The notes: generated by a model not told the origin, from the letters alone. Positions 1-8,612 are shown, counted from the stretch's first letter. The stretch: 64,000 bases of DNA from an uncultured Porphyromonadaceae bacterium (GCA_900540625.1 UQGP01000005.1:1-64000), one strand, 5' to 3'. Program-made: numbers and translations.

Positions 1-1
1 A

Positions 2-32
2 TTGAGTTCTACAAAATGATTCATTAATTTTG
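2..32 (+). promoter_or_regulatory. Distal promoter upstream of trmD
   Basis: TTG at 2-4, 20 nt, then TAATTTTG at 25-32, which is the Bacteroidota housekeeping pattern (-33 TTTG, -7 TAnnTTTG). Transcription from here would give trmD a leader of roughly 80 nt. A second copy of the pattern lies about 75 nt downstream. Confidence 0.5.
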
Positions 33-77
33 CACTTGCCACTTGACTCTACAAATCCTGCCGTTCGAATTCGTTTA

Positions 78-108
78 TTGCGACTTTGGGAGAAAATGCG
101 TAAATTTG
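78..108 (+). promoter_or_regulatory. Proximal promoter of trmD
   Basis: TTG at 78-80, 20 nt, TAAATTTG at 101-108. The -7 element ends only 7 nt before the trmD ATG at 116, so a transcript from here would be almost leaderless. The string GAAAATGCG just before the -7 box recurs upstream of rsmH and ftsW. Confidence 0.6.
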
Positions 109-115
109 CAGAGTT

Positions 116-790
116 ATGCGCATAGACATCATTACCGTACTTCCCGAGATGCTGGAGTCGCCCCTGGGCTGCTCCATAGTCCGCCGTGCCTGCGACAAGG
201 GCTTGGCTGAGATTCATGTCCACAACCTTCGCGATTACACCACCAACCGTTACCGCAAAGTCGATGACTATCCCTTTGGCGGCGAGGCCGGTATGGTGAT
301 TCAGATAGAACCGGTGGACCGAGCCATCAGCGCCTTGCGTGCCGAGCGTGATTATGACGAAGTGATTTTCACCGCTCCCGACGGCGAGGTTTTCAATCAA
401 AAAACCGCCAATGAGTTGTCTATGCTCAACAATATCATCATCCTATGCGGCCACTACAAAGGCATAGACTACCGCATACGCGAACACCTGATTACGCGCG
501 AAATCTCGGTGGGCGACTACGTCCTCACCGGCGGCGAATTGCCTGCCGCCATCATTACCGATGCCATAGTACGCCTCATTCCCGGCGCCATGGGCGATGA
601 GCAGAGCGCACTCTCCGATTCGTTCCAAGACAATCTCCTCGAAGGCCCGATATATACGCGTCCGGCCGAGTACAAGGGCTGGCGCGTCCCCGACGTACTT
701 CTCAGCGGCCACGCCGCGCGTATCGACGAGTGGCGTCATCAGCAGGCCGTGGAACGTACGCGCCGCCTCCGCCCCGATTTGCTCAAGTGA
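116..790 (+). CDS. trmD: tRNA (guanine-N1)-methyltransferase TrmD
   Basis: The 224-residue protein is a SPOUT-class methyltransferase that makes m1G37 in tRNAs reading CNN codons, preventing +1 frameshifting. Visible signatures are the trefoil-knot SAM-binding segments GHYKGID (residues 112-118) and SVGDYVLTGGE (131-141), followed by the linker with DSF that carries the catalytic aspartate in the family. The length is close to the usual 230-250 residues. The start at 116 is the first ATG after the proximal promoter. In many bacteria trmD sits with rpsP-rimM-rplS; here it is followed by an unrelated isomerase gene 52 nt downstream. Identification is firm. Confidence 0.97.
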   Translation: MRIDIITVLPEMLESPLGCSIVRRACDKGLAEIHVHNLRDYTTNRYRKVDDYPFGGEAGMVIQIEPVDRAISALRAERDYDEVIFTAPDGEVFNQKTANELSMLNNIIILCGHYKGIDYRIREHLITREISVGDYVLTGGELPAAIITDAIVRLIPGAMGDEQSALSDSFQDNLLEGPIYTRPAEYKGWRVPDVLLSGHAARIDEWRHQQAVERTRRLRPDLLK

Positions 791-842
791 CGCCGTTCGC
801 ACACAGAATATCCGCAGAACATACACAACAAACTTATATACA

Positions 843-1478
843 ATGGATAACAAACAAGACAAGCCCCTTGACCGCATCAGTTACGCACTGGGACTGAGCA
901 TGGGCAACAATTTCCGTGCCTCCGGCATACAAAAAATTGATGTCGAAGACTTTGCCGATGGTGTTGCCGCCGTATTCGAGGGCCGCAAACCCCGTATGAC
1001 TTACGACGAGGCCAAGGCCGAGATACAGGCCTTCTTCACCGAAATGGAGAAGAAACAGCAGGAACAAGCTGCAGCAATGGCTACCGTCAACGCCGAAGCC
1101 GGCGCTAAATTCATGGACGAGAACGGCAAACGTGCCGAGGTGCGTACCACCGCCTCCGGCCTGCAATACGAAGTACTTACCGAAGGTACCGGCGCCATGC
1201 CCACTGCCGACGACCAAGTGGAAGTGCACTATACGGGCAAGCTTATAGACGGCACCGTGTTTGACTCGAGCGTCGACCGCGGCCAACCCGCCACCTTCGG
1301 CGTCACCCAAGTCATCCCCGGATGGGTCGAGGCTTTGCAGATGATGAAAGCCGGATCTAAGTGGCGTCTGTTCATACCCTCGCAACTTGCTTACGGCCCT
1401 CAGGGTGCCGGCGGCGTCATCGGTCCTAACCAAACGCTGATTTTTGACGTGGAACTGCTCCGCGTCTTGGGCAAGTAA
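843..1478 (+). CDS. FKBP-type peptidyl-prolyl cis-trans isomerase
   Basis: The 211-residue protein has an N-terminal helical dimerisation region of the FKBP_N type (about residues 8-95, opening DRISYALGLSMG) and a C-terminal FKBP domain (about 105-209). The FKBP domain shows the typical strings VEVHYTGKLIDGTVFDSS and LAYGPQGAGG. No signal peptide is visible, so it is probably cytoplasmic, although homologues of this layout (FklB, Mip) can be periplasmic. It would accelerate proline isomerisation during folding. A longer frame is open upstream to 597 but overlaps trmD; the ATG at 843 matches the family start and lies 52 nt after trmD. Confidence 0.93.
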   Translation: MDNKQDKPLDRISYALGLSMGNNFRASGIQKIDVEDFADGVAAVFEGRKPRMTYDEAKAEIQAFFTEMEKKQQEQAAAMATVNAEAGAKFMDENGKRAEVRTTASGLQYEVLTEGTGAMPTADDQVEVHYTGKLIDGTVFDSSVDRGQPATFGVTQVIPGWVEALQMMKAGSKWRLFIPSQLAYGPQGAGGVIGPNQTLIFDVELLRVLGK

Positions 1479-1657
1479 CTGCGGCAATATTCGCAGCATA
1501 CGCATACCTCTCGGGGACTTCGGCTCCCACTTATGCACTCCGCATATCAGTTCCATCGTTGTTATGCCGGAGTCCCCGAAAGGCCTGCAGCCACCCCGTG
1601 AGGCACAGCACGAACGCTATTTACAACACACTTGATATACAATCCCATATAGGCGTA

Positions 1658-2251
1658 ATGGCAACTATCGAAACATCCGGCACCGCCATCGCGGATGTCA
1701 TCATCATCGAGCCCAAACCCATAGGCGATACGCGTGGCTATTTTGCCGAGACATATCGCGGCGACATCTTCGATGCCGCAGTAGGGCGGCATATTCGATT
1801 TGTGCAGGAAAACCAAAGCAAGTCACGCCGCGGGGTTGTCCGCGGACTGCATTTCCAGCGTGGAGCGGCCGCTCAGGGCAAACTGGTTCGCGTCGTCAGC
1901 GGCAGCGTCCTCGATGTGGCCGTGGACATACGACGCGGCAGTCCCACCTTCGGGCAATACGTGGCCGTGGAGCTTTCCGAAGACAATATGCGCCAATTGT
2001 GGGTGCCGCGCGGTTTTGCCCACGGTTTTGCAGTGCTGTCCGAACAGGCTGTGTTCCAGTACAAATGCGACCGCTATTACCACCCCGAAGCCGAGGCGGC
2101 CATAGCCTGGGACGACCCCGACATAGGCATTGATTGGCGCATAGATGCCGCCGAGGTGCTACTGAGCGATAAGGATAAGCATCATCCGCGCCTGAGCCAA
2201 ATCCCCGAAGAAGTCTTATTCGATTACCATCAAGACCTTTACGCATTATGA
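1658..2251 (+). CDS. rfbC: dTDP-4-dehydrorhamnose 3,5-epimerase
   Basis: This 197-residue cupin enzyme epimerises dTDP-4-keto-6-deoxyglucose at C3 and C5 in dTDP-L-rhamnose synthesis. Seen are RGYFAETYR near the N-terminus, VVRGLHFQ with the catalytic histidine at about residue 64, and WVPRGFAHGFAVLS around 117-130. The length matches RmlC (about 180-200). The ATG at 1658 gives the canonical start; the open frame runs further upstream without family similarity. The stop overlaps the start of rfbB by 4 nt (ATGA), indicating translational coupling. The partner genes rfbA and rfbD are not in this window. Confidence 0.96.
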   Translation: MATIETSGTAIADVIIIEPKPIGDTRGYFAETYRGDIFDAAVGRHIRFVQENQSKSRRGVVRGLHFQRGAAAQGKLVRVVSGSVLDVAVDIRRGSPTFGQYVAVELSEDNMRQLWVPRGFAHGFAVLSEQAVFQYKCDRYYHPEAEAAIAWDDPDIGIDWRIDAAEVLLSDKDKHHPRLSQIPEEVLFDYHQDLYAL

Positions 2252-3279
2252 CCAAAACGATTATGGTTACGGGAGGCGCCGGATTTATCGGTAGCCACGT
2301 AGTGCGACTGCTGGTGAACAAGTATCCCGGCACGCGCATACTCAACGTAGACGCCCTCACCTATGCCGGCAATCCGGCCAACGTCGCCGACGTCGCCGAC
2401 CGTCCCAATTATGCCTTCGAACACGCCGACATCTGCGACTTTGCACGAATGAGCGCCATCATGGAGCAATATGCCGTGGACGGTGTCATACATCTTGCCG
2501 CCGAGAGCCATGTCGACCGCTCTATTGCCGACCCCTTTGTGTTTGCACGTACCAACGTCATGGGCACTCTGTCGCTGCTCGAGGCTGCGCACCGTTATTG
2601 GTCGTCTTTGCCCGGAGGATTGTCCGGCCATCGTTTCTATCATATAAGTACCGATGAGGTTTACGGAGCCTTGGCGGTTACGCGACCGGACGGCCCGGCA
2701 CCTTTCGGCAACGGCTTTTTCACCGAATCGACGCCGTACAATCCCCATTCGCCGTACTCGGCCTCCAAGGCGTCTTCCGATCACTTTGTCCGGGCCTATC
2801 ACGACACCTACGGCATGGACACCATCGTCACCAATTGCTCCAATAATTACGGCTCGGATCAGTATCCCGAAAAACTTATTCCGCTCTTTGTCAAGAACAT
2901 CGTCGAGCAGCGTCCGCTGCCCGTATACGGCAAGGGCCTCAATGTGCGCGACTGGCTGTACGTTGAGGATCATGCTCGTGCCATCGACTTGATATTCCAT
3001 AGCGGCGCTCCCGGCGCCACCTATAATATCGGCGGCAACAACGAATGGCGCAACATTGACTTGGTGCACCTCATTGTCCGCCTTACCGACAGCCTTTTGG
3101 GCCGTCCCGAAGGCGCTTCCGAGTCGCTGATAACCTACGTCACCGACCGCTTGGGACACGACAGCCGCTATGCCATCGATGCCACACGCCTGCATGACGA
3201 ATTGGGCTGGCAGCCGCAAATGCCTTTTGATGAGGGACTTCGCATCACCATACAGTCCTACCTCGACAAAATCAAATAA
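2248..3279 (+). CDS. rfbB: dTDP-glucose 4,6-dehydratase
   Basis: This 343-residue extended short-chain dehydrogenase converts dTDP-glucose to dTDP-4-keto-6-deoxyglucose. The NAD-binding GGAGFIGS (residues 9-16) and the YSASK active-site motif (about residue 170) are present, as are HLAAESHVDRSI and STDEVYG, both diagnostic of RmlB. The start overlaps the rfbC stop. Together the two genes supply the middle of the rhamnose pathway, for a surface polysaccharide or glycoprotein glycan. Family length is 330-360, so the gene is intact. Confidence 0.97.
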   Translation: MTKTIMVTGGAGFIGSHVVRLLVNKYPGTRILNVDALTYAGNPANVADVADRPNYAFEHADICDFARMSAIMEQYAVDGVIHLAAESHVDRSIADPFVFARTNVMGTLSLLEAAHRYWSSLPGGLSGHRFYHISTDEVYGALAVTRPDGPAPFGNGFFTESTPYNPHSPYSASKASSDHFVRAYHDTYGMDTIVTNCSNNYGSDQYPEKLIPLFVKNIVEQRPLPVYGKGLNVRDWLYVEDHARAIDLIFHSGAPGATYNIGGNNEWRNIDLVHLIVRLTDSLLGRPEGASESLITYVTDRLGHDSRYAIDATRLHDELGWQPQMPFDEGLRITIQSYLDKIK

Positions 3280-3398
3280 CCGCACACGAGGGCGGAACAC
3301 GGCGGCTCGAATGCCGACATTTCTCGTTCCCCGAGCGTACAGCCGACCGTATCATGCCGCCAATCATACACTTGCGTAATGCCGCGACTGCATACTCG

Positions 3399-3430
3399 TT
3401 TGTGCATCTCGGCGAAAAATAATACCTTTG
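3399..3430 (+). promoter_or_regulatory. Promoter of lepB
   Basis: TTTG at 3399-3402, exactly 20 nt, TACCTTTG at 3423-3430: a near-consensus Bacteroidota promoter. The predicted start near 3434 puts three tandem dyads into the roughly 75-nt leader of lepB. Confidence 0.7.
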
Positions 3431-3439
3431 CACACAGCA

Positions 3440-3499
3440 TTACATAGACATTGTAAGATTACATATACATTGTAAGAAAGGTTTACACAGACATCGTAA
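3440..3499 (+). repeat. Three tandem TTACA-N7-TGTAA dyads in the lepB leader
   Basis: Three 17-bp units at 3440-3456, 3459-3475 and 3483-3499 share the form TTACA-N7-TGTAA (the third ends CGTAA), each followed by GA. Each is an inverted repeat with a 5-bp arm (4 bp perfect in the third). They lie between the promoter -7 box and the lepB ATG. They could be protein operators or weak RNA hairpins. No known regulator is assigned. Confidence 0.6.
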
Positions 3500-3508
3500 G
3501 ATACAAAC

Positions 3509-5077
3509 ATGGGAAATATCATAAATAATCCGGAAAATGTACGTCCGGAAACAGAAAATAATCACGCCACACAGCCGCAGCCCAAGGCCGAGCCATCGCA
3601 ATCCGCTGAGCGCGAGCCAAAACCGAGCAACTTCAAAGAAGACTTCATACGGCGCTGCCGCGACAATAAGACCACGCGGTGGGTGCGCTTCGGCATCGTC
3701 TCGGTCATCTACATCCTTTGGACAATTTGGATGTCCAACGCATGGTTGCTGTTGGTGCTGCCGTTGCTTTTCGATATATATATCACCGGATATATACCTT
3801 TCACCTGGTGGAAGCGCTCCAAGAACAAGGTCGTACGCAACGTGATGTCGTGGGTGGACGCCATCGTCTATGCCCTCATCTTGGTGTACTTCATCTTCAA
3901 TTTCATCGGCCAGAATTACCAAATTCCGTCCTCGTCGCTCGAGCGCACTCTGCTCACCGGCGACTACCTCTGGGTCAATAAAGTTGTCTACGGACCGCGA
4001 GTGCCCATGACTCCGGTACACTTCCCGCTGGTACACAGCAGCTTCCCGGCTTTTCTTGGCGGCGGAAAGAGCTATATGGACTCGCCCTCGCTGTCATATC
4101 ACCGCTTGCCCGGCCTGCGCAATGTCGAGCAGGGCGACATCGTAGTGTTCAATTACCCCGCCGGCGACACCGTCACCACGCTCACCGAGGAAAGCGGCGA
4201 AAGCTACTACTCGCTGATCGAGCGCTTCGGCCGCGACGAAGTCTACAACAATCCCGAAAAATACGGCAAGGTGATATATCGCCCCGTTGACCGCCGTACC
4301 AATTACGTCAAGCGTTGTGTCGGCCTTCCCGGCCAGCATCTGCGCATCGTTGACGATGTGATATATACCGACGGGAAGGCTATGGCGACGCCCGAAAACG
4401 CCCAGTTCCGCTACCTTGTGGCCGCCGCCTCGCCCATCACGCAGGACGAAGCCGATGAGATGGACATCAGCTATGCAGACATCCAGAACGTGGGACGCGA
4501 CACCGAAATGTATTTCCCTCTGCTGTCGATGGTGCCCGGCGCCACCGATACCGATGTACTTCAGATTGTGCCGCTGACCAAGGCCGCTCGTAAGGCGCTG
4601 GCCGAAAGAACCGGCGTCCATGGAATGATCAAATTCAATGAATTGGGTCTGGATATGGATATGAACCTCTTCCCCGCCGGCATTTCGCGTGGCTGGACCC
4701 TCACCAATTACGGCGGCAGCCAAGGCGTACTTATACCCAAGAAGGGTATGACCATAAAGTTGACGCCCGATGTATGGCCGATATACGAGCGCGTCATTCG
4801 CAATTACGAGGGACATCTCAATAGCTATGTGCGTGACGGTAAGGTATATGTGGACGGTCGTCCGGCCACGACATACACCTTTGCCATGGACTATTACTTT
4901 ATGATGGGCGACAACCGCGACTTATCGCTTGACAGCCGATTCTGGGGCTTTGTGCCCGAAGATCATATCGTTGGCACCCCGATGTTTGTCATCGTGTCCA
5001 TCGACCCCGAACGCAGCATTTTCCGCGGAGGCATCCGCTGGAACCGTCTGTTCAAGGACGCCAACCCCGACAAGTAA
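3509..5077 (+). CDS. lepB: Signal peptidase I
   Basis: This 522-residue membrane protease removes signal peptides from exported proteins. A charged N-terminal tail (1-55) precedes hydrophobic segments around 58-98 and 113-134. The S26 boxes follow: IPSSSLERTL with the probable catalytic serine at 143, NYVKRCVGLPGQ with the general-base lysine, and MGDNRDLSLDSRFWGF near the C-terminus. A large insertion between the serine and lysine boxes, and a second between the lysine box and the GDNR box, make it longer than the E. coli enzyme (324); long forms occur in Bacteroidales. The ATG at 3509 follows a consensus promoter and three dyads. It is followed by a WbqC-family gene after 73 nt. Confidence 0.96.
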   Translation: MGNIINNPENVRPETENNHATQPQPKAEPSQSAEREPKPSNFKEDFIRRCRDNKTTRWVRFGIVSVIYILWTIWMSNAWLLLVLPLLFDIYITGYIPFTWWKRSKNKVVRNVMSWVDAIVYALILVYFIFNFIGQNYQIPSSSLERTLLTGDYLWVNKVVYGPRVPMTPVHFPLVHSSFPAFLGGGKSYMDSPSLSYHRLPGLRNVEQGDIVVFNYPAGDTVTTLTEESGESYYSLIERFGRDEVYNNPEKYGKVIYRPVDRRTNYVKRCVGLPGQHLRIVDDVIYTDGKAMATPENAQFRYLVAAASPITQDEADEMDISYADIQNVGRDTEMYFPLLSMVPGATDTDVLQIVPLTKAARKALAERTGVHGMIKFNELGLDMDMNLFPAGISRGWTLTNYGGSQGVLIPKKGMTIKLTPDVWPIYERVIRNYEGHLNSYVRDGKVYVDGRPATTYTFAMDYYFMMGDNRDLSLDSRFWGFVPEDHIVGTPMFVIVSIDPERSIFRGGIRWNRLFKDANPDK

Positions 5078-5150
5078 TAGTCGGGCAGCCTTATCGGACG
5101 TATAGAGAAGAAGATTTCTAATAGGACAATTATATAACGGCTATACCGCC

Positions 5151-5858
5151 ATGGATGTGAAGACATTACGTCACAATCGCCGCGGCCGGGTGGCGTTGTT
5201 GCCTCCGGTGTTTCTTCCGCCGGCATCATACTATGCGCTGATGAGTTTGTACGAAGCCGCCGTCATAGACGTCGACATGTCGTACGACAAACGTATGAAA
5301 AGTGTACACCGCACCACCATCTGCGATACGCACGGCCCGTTGCTGCTGACCGTTCCGGTCAAGCGCCCGCACAACGTTCCGGACGTGCGTTGGAGCAATA
5401 TCGGCGTCAGTGCGCACGGCAAGTGGTGGGATGTACACCGCGTAGCTCTCGAAAGCGCCTACGGACGTACCCCGTATTTCGAGCATCTTTATCCGCGCTT
5501 CGCACAGTTTTTTGCGGCGCGTCATCCCGAGGAAACCACTATCGAACCCATCACGGACCTTGATACCGGAATAGGTACCGTAGTACGCGGCATCCTGGGC
5601 ATAGACACGGCTGTGAGTGTGCCTTTTGCCGCCGGATCGCCGCTCAATCCTCCGGACGATATTGTCGATGATTGGCGCGCCTTCGATTTCTCCGATACGG
5701 AGATAGATGTCGGCCCGTATCCTCAGATACGACAAGGGCAATTCGGGTACATTCCGTCGCTCAGCGTCATCGACCTTATTTTCAATTGCGGACCCGAAGC
5801 CGGCGCTGCTGTCATTGCCTCGGGCGCACGTCATTTTATCGAAACTTACGGACTATGA
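5151..5858 (+). CDS. WbqC-family protein
   Basis: This 235-residue protein resembles the WbqC-like family: LLPPVFLPPASYYALM near the N-terminus, the central R-T-T-I-x-x-x-x-G-P-L-L-L-T-V-P-V stretch, and W-D-V-H-R-V-A-L-E-S-A-Y-G-R-T-P-Y-F. The family is named from an O-antigen gene, and its biochemical role is not established to my knowledge. No signal peptide or membrane segment is seen. It sits 73 nt after lepB and its stop overlaps the tsaE start by 4 nt, so it is in the lepB-WbqC-tsaE operon. Family assignment is good; function is open. Confidence 0.8.
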   Translation: MDVKTLRHNRRGRVALLPPVFLPPASYYALMSLYEAAVIDVDMSYDKRMKSVHRTTICDTHGPLLLTVPVKRPHNVPDVRWSNIGVSAHGKWWDVHRVALESAYGRTPYFEHLYPRFAQFFAARHPEETTIEPITDLDTGIGTVVRGILGIDTAVSVPFAAGSPLNPPDDIVDDWRAFDFSDTEIDVGPYPQIRQGQFGYIPSLSVIDLIFNCGPEAGAAVIASGARHFIETYGL

Positions 5859-6289
5859 ATAAGACTATTACCATAAAGTCGACGGACGACCTGGACCGCG
5901 CCGCCCGCGAATTTGTCTCCCTGATGGGCGACAATACAGTTTTTGCCTTCTACGGCGCTATGGGTGCCGGCAAGACCACTTTTATCACGGCATTGTGCCG
6001 CGCTCTCGGCGTGAGCGATGATGCCATGGGATCGCCCTCGTTCGCTATTGTCAACGAATATCGCAGCGACATTACCGCCGAGCTGATATATCACTTTGAC
6101 ATGTACCGCCTCAAAAATCTCGACGAGGCATTTGATATAGGCATTGAGGATTACCTGTTCTGCGGAGCCGTATGTCTTATCGAATGGCCCGAACGCATCG
6201 AAGACATTCTGCCGGACGACACGGTGACGGTACGCATAGCTGTCAATGACGATGACAGCCGCACACTCACTATCGAAAGCCGCGACTGA
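5855..6289 (+). CDS. tsaE: tRNA threonylcarbamoyladenosine biosynthesis ATPase TsaE
   Basis: This 144-residue ATPase works with TsaB and TsaD to make t6A37 in ANN-decoding tRNAs. Walker A is GAMGAGKT (residues 34-41), followed by the SPSFAIVNEY and YHFDMYRL motifs and the C-terminal LIEWPERI typical of TsaE. The length matches the family (about 140-160). The start codon overlaps the stop of the WbqC gene. A longer frame extends upstream inside that gene but lacks similarity, so the ATG at 5855 is chosen. Confidence 0.96.
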   Translation: MNKTITIKSTDDLDRAAREFVSLMGDNTVFAFYGAMGAGKTTFITALCRALGVSDDAMGSPSFAIVNEYRSDITAELIYHFDMYRLKNLDEAFDIGIEDYLFCGAVCLIEWPERIEDILPDDTVTVRIAVNDDDSRTLTIESRD

Positions 6290-6353
6290 ACGTAGGGGGC
6301 GACTATCAGTTCGAGTACTCCGAACTCTCATAATACAGCAAAAGTTCTTTTCG

Positions 6354-7154
6354 ATGAAAGATATACCCGAAATGCTGTGGCTCGAAACCATCGACTCGAC
6401 CAGTGCCCAATTGCACCGGCTGGAATCGGAACGCGAGCTGCCGCACGGATATGCCGTAGCTGCATACGAACAGACCGCCGGCCGCGGTCAGCGCGGAAAC
6501 CATTGGCACGTTCAGCCCGGCGCCAATGCCACGGTGTCGGTGTATCTGCGACCTACGGCCATCAGCGCCGCTTTGCAGTTTGATTTGTCGCGTATGGTGG
6601 CTCTTGCTGTCTGCGACGTCCTTGACGGCTATCTGCCCGAGGATATGCGCAAGCGCCTGCGCCTTAAATGGCCCAATGACATATATTTCGACAATGATAA
6701 ATTGGGCGGGATACTCATAGAAAACAGCCTGTACGGCAGCCGCTTGGGTACTTCGGTCGTCGGCATCGGCGTCAATGTGCGTCAGCGCCGATGGGAGGGT
6801 GGGGCGCCCAACGCCACGTCCTTGGCTCTTATCCGTGATTGCGAAGATTGCGACCTCCCCGAGCCGCGCGAAGTGTGCCGCGCTATTGCCGCCGCGTGTG
6901 CCGCCGCTTCGGGCGGTGACTATGATGCCGAGGGCCTGCGCACACGTTATATGGCGCGTCTATGGCGTGGCGACGGAAAGATTTATCGTTGGCTGCCGGG
7001 CCCGCTGCCTTCCGCATATTGCGAGCAGCCGTCCGGCGCACTGCCTTTCGAAGCAGCCATTGACGGAGTGGCCGACGACGGACATCTGTTGCTGCGCACG
7101 GCAGACGGAACTCGCCTGTCTTTTGCCTTCAAGGAAGTTACGCCGCTGTTGTGA
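6354..7154 (+). CDS. birA: Biotin--[acetyl-CoA-carboxylase] ligase
   Basis: The 266-residue enzyme forms biotinyl-AMP and biotinylates carboxylase carrier proteins. It shows TIDSTSAQL, GRGQRGNHWH (the biotinyl-AMP binding loop), KWPNDI and GGILIE, followed by a C-terminal beta domain. There is no N-terminal winged-helix DNA-binding domain, so it is a class I ligase that cannot act as the biotin repressor. Start at 6354 gives a compact protein; the frame is open to 6246 within tsaE. It converges on reco (minus strand) across a repeat-rich gap. Confidence 0.94.
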   Translation: MKDIPEMLWLETIDSTSAQLHRLESERELPHGYAVAAYEQTAGRGQRGNHWHVQPGANATVSVYLRPTAISAALQFDLSRMVALAVCDVLDGYLPEDMRKRLRLKWPNDIYFDNDKLGGILIENSLYGSRLGTSVVGIGVNVRQRRWEGGAPNATSLALIRDCEDCDLPEPREVCRAIAAACAAASGGDYDAEGLRTRYMARLWRGDGKIYRWLPGPLPSAYCEQPSGALPFEAAIDGVADDGHLLLRTADGTRLSFAFKEVTPLL

Positions 7155-7176
7155 GTAATGGGAATAATGAGAATAT

Positions 7177-7229
7177 GGGAATAATGAGAGGGGGAGTCCT
7201 ATAACAGCTATAATAGCTATAGTGGCTAT
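7177..7229 (+). repeat. Left arm of a 53-nt inverted repeat
   Basis: Positions 7177-7229 match the reverse complement of 8766-8818 at 50 of 53 positions by direct comparison. The arm contains GAGAGGGGGAGTCCTATAAC and a CTATAATAGCTATAG run. On its right it runs into a microsatellite of GGCTATAAAT units (about 7224-7262), and on its left into GGGAATAATGAGAAT units. It lies in the birA/recO convergent gap. Confidence 0.85.
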
Positions 7230-7290
7230 AAATGGCTATAAATGGCTATAAATAGCTATAATGGGAGAGATGGAGAGCGATTGCTGCCGC

Positions 7291-8022
7291 TTACATACTG
7301 CGTATGACGTCCAGCGAATGTAGCGAATCCATAGAGGCGATGTGCTCGCCGTAGTATTCGAGTATGACATCGAGGATGCGGTTTCGCTGTATGCGATTGA
7401 GCCGTACACGGCCGAGGTTGGCGGCATTTATGCGTCCCAAAATGTACACCATGCGCGCTTCGGCAGCCTCCACGTAATGGCTGTGTCCTGGTGCGCTGTC
7501 GCGGAATACGGCGCCATATAAGTCGAATATACGTCCGCGGCGCCATTCGGACAGGTCGGGGCCGACGCCCATAGTTGCGGCCACGCTGTACAGAAACCAT
7601 AAGTGGAAATTGGCTGTCACCGTAGCATCACCGCGCTCCAGTACCGGGAGGGCGCGTTCCAGCAATTGCCACAGAGTTTTGTCCGGTCCGGCGTCTCGCA
7701 GGGCGATGTACAACACCTCGGCAAGAAACATTGCCACTGTAGCCTTAACCGGATTTGTGGCCACGGCAATCATTTGCTGCCCTACGGGGGCGATGTCACG
7801 CATACGCACCGGAGCGTCCGATCCTGCCTGCTGTTGCCGGATTACGCCGGTAAACAGAGATAGCGGCATCGTGGCGGCGCGACGCTGCCGAGCGGCGGCC
7901 GAGGCCCCCGTGCCCATAAGTATGGCAATGCGACCGACCTCCGCACTCCAGGCGGTCAGTATCGAGGTGCTGTCGCTGTGGCGTACGGTGCGCAGTGCTA
8001 TGGCGTGAATGGTCTGGTCCAT
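7291..8022 (-). CDS. recO: DNA repair protein RecO
   Basis: This 243-residue protein loads RecA with RecR at single-strand gaps. The N-terminal OB-fold region (about 1-80, opening with the T-I-H-A-I-A-L-R-T-V-R-H-S-D-S pattern) and helical C-terminal half fit the Bacteroidota RecO family. No cysteines are seen, so the zinc finger of some RecO proteins is absent. The ATG at 8022 is preferred to one eight codons upstream because MDQTIHAIAL matches typical starts. It is the only protein gene on the minus strand, convergent with birA and divergent from the tRNA-Glu unit, inside the inverted repeat. Confidence 0.88.
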   Translation of the reverse strand: MDQTIHAIALRTVRHSDSTSILTAWSAEVGRIAILMGTGASAAARQRRAATMPLSLFTGVIRQQQAGSDAPVRMRDIAPVGQQMIAVATNPVKATVAMFLAEVLYIALRDAGPDKTLWQLLERALPVLERGDATVTANFHLWFLYSVAATMGVGPDLSEWRRGRIFDLYGAVFRDSAPGHSHYVEAAEARMVYILGRINAANLGRVRLNRIQRNRILDVILEYYGEHIASMDSLHSLDVIRSM

Positions 8023-8126
8023 CGAACTTTTTGGCGGATATAGCATCCCGAAAACGGTTTCGGAACGCTATCGGGACGTGAAATTACTAAAAAATACTTA
8101 AAAAACACCTGTTCATGCTAAATTTT

Positions 8127-8158
8127 TTTGCTTAGTACATTTGAAAGCACTAACTTTG
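8127..8158 (+). promoter_or_regulatory. Promoter of the tRNA-Glu/rpsT unit
   Basis: TTTG at 8127-8130, exactly 20 nt, TAACTTTG at 8151-8158, a full match to the Bacteroidota -33/-7 pattern. The first tRNA begins 30 nt after the -7 box. Confidence 0.75.
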
Positions 8159-8187
8159 CAGTCGCAATTGCGCAAAACGCAATATCC

Positions 8188-8262
8188 GGCCCATTCGTCT
8201 ATCGGTTAGGACGCAAGATTTTCATTCTTGAAAGAGCAGTTCGATTCTGCTATGGGCTACCA
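8188..8262 (+). tRNA. tRNA-Glu (TTC), copy 1
   Basis: A full cloverleaf can be drawn: acceptor GGCCCAT pairs with ATGGGCT (first pair G-U), anticodon stem CAAGA/TCTTG with loop TTTTCAT and anticodon TTC, T arm with GTTCGATTC. The 3' CCA is encoded (8260-8262). It is followed 41 nt later by rpsT and repeated identically after rpsT. Confidence 0.95.
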
Positions 8263-8303
8263 AAATCAAAGCAAAAACATCCGACAAAACTAAGATTAGA
8301 ACA

Positions 8304-8561
8304 ATGGCAAACCATAAATCGTCGAAAAAGAGAATACGCCAGACTCTGAGCCGTCGCGCCCACAACCGCTACTATGCAAAGACCGCGCGCAACGCCGTGC
8401 GCGACCTGCGCAAGATGAAAGACAAGGCAGCTGCCGAAGCACGCCTGAACGAGGTTGTTGCAATGCTTGACCGCCTTGCTGCAAAGCGTCGTATCTCTAA
8501 GAATAAGGCTTCCAATCTCAAGAGCAAGCTCAGCCGCTACGTCAACGGTCTGGCAGCTTAA
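8304..8561 (+). CDS. rpsT: 30S ribosomal protein S20
   Basis: This 85-residue, lysine/arginine-rich helical protein binds 16S rRNA early in 30S assembly. MANHKSSKKRIRQ and RAHNRYYAKTARNAVRDLRK are family signatures, and the length matches S20 (about 85-90). It lies between two identical tRNA-Glu genes and is probably on one transcript with them from the promoter at 8127-8158. The tRNAs would need to be released by processing. Confidence 0.97.
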   Translation: MANHKSSKKRIRQTLSRRAHNRYYAKTARNAVRDLRKMKDKAAAEARLNEVVAMLDRLAAKRRISKNKASNLKSKLSRYVNGLAA

Positions 8562-8574
8562 GAATAGGACTGCG

Positions 8575-8600
8575 TGACTGTCGCCTCCGGGAGGCGGTCA
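8575..8600 (+). terminator. Hairpin between rpsT and the second tRNA-Glu
   Basis: TGAC...GTCA arms enclose CGCCTC-CGG-GAGGCG. No U-tract follows. It may be an attenuator, an RNase processing site or an mRNA 3'-end structure rather than a terminator, since the downstream tRNA has no promoter of its own that I can see. Confidence 0.4.
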
Positions 8601-8612
8601 TATACATACAGC

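Noticed and set aside
2239..3300. A 353-codon minus-strand frame opposite rfbB
   Set aside because: It is the shadow of rfbB, which has clear active-site motifs on the + strand.
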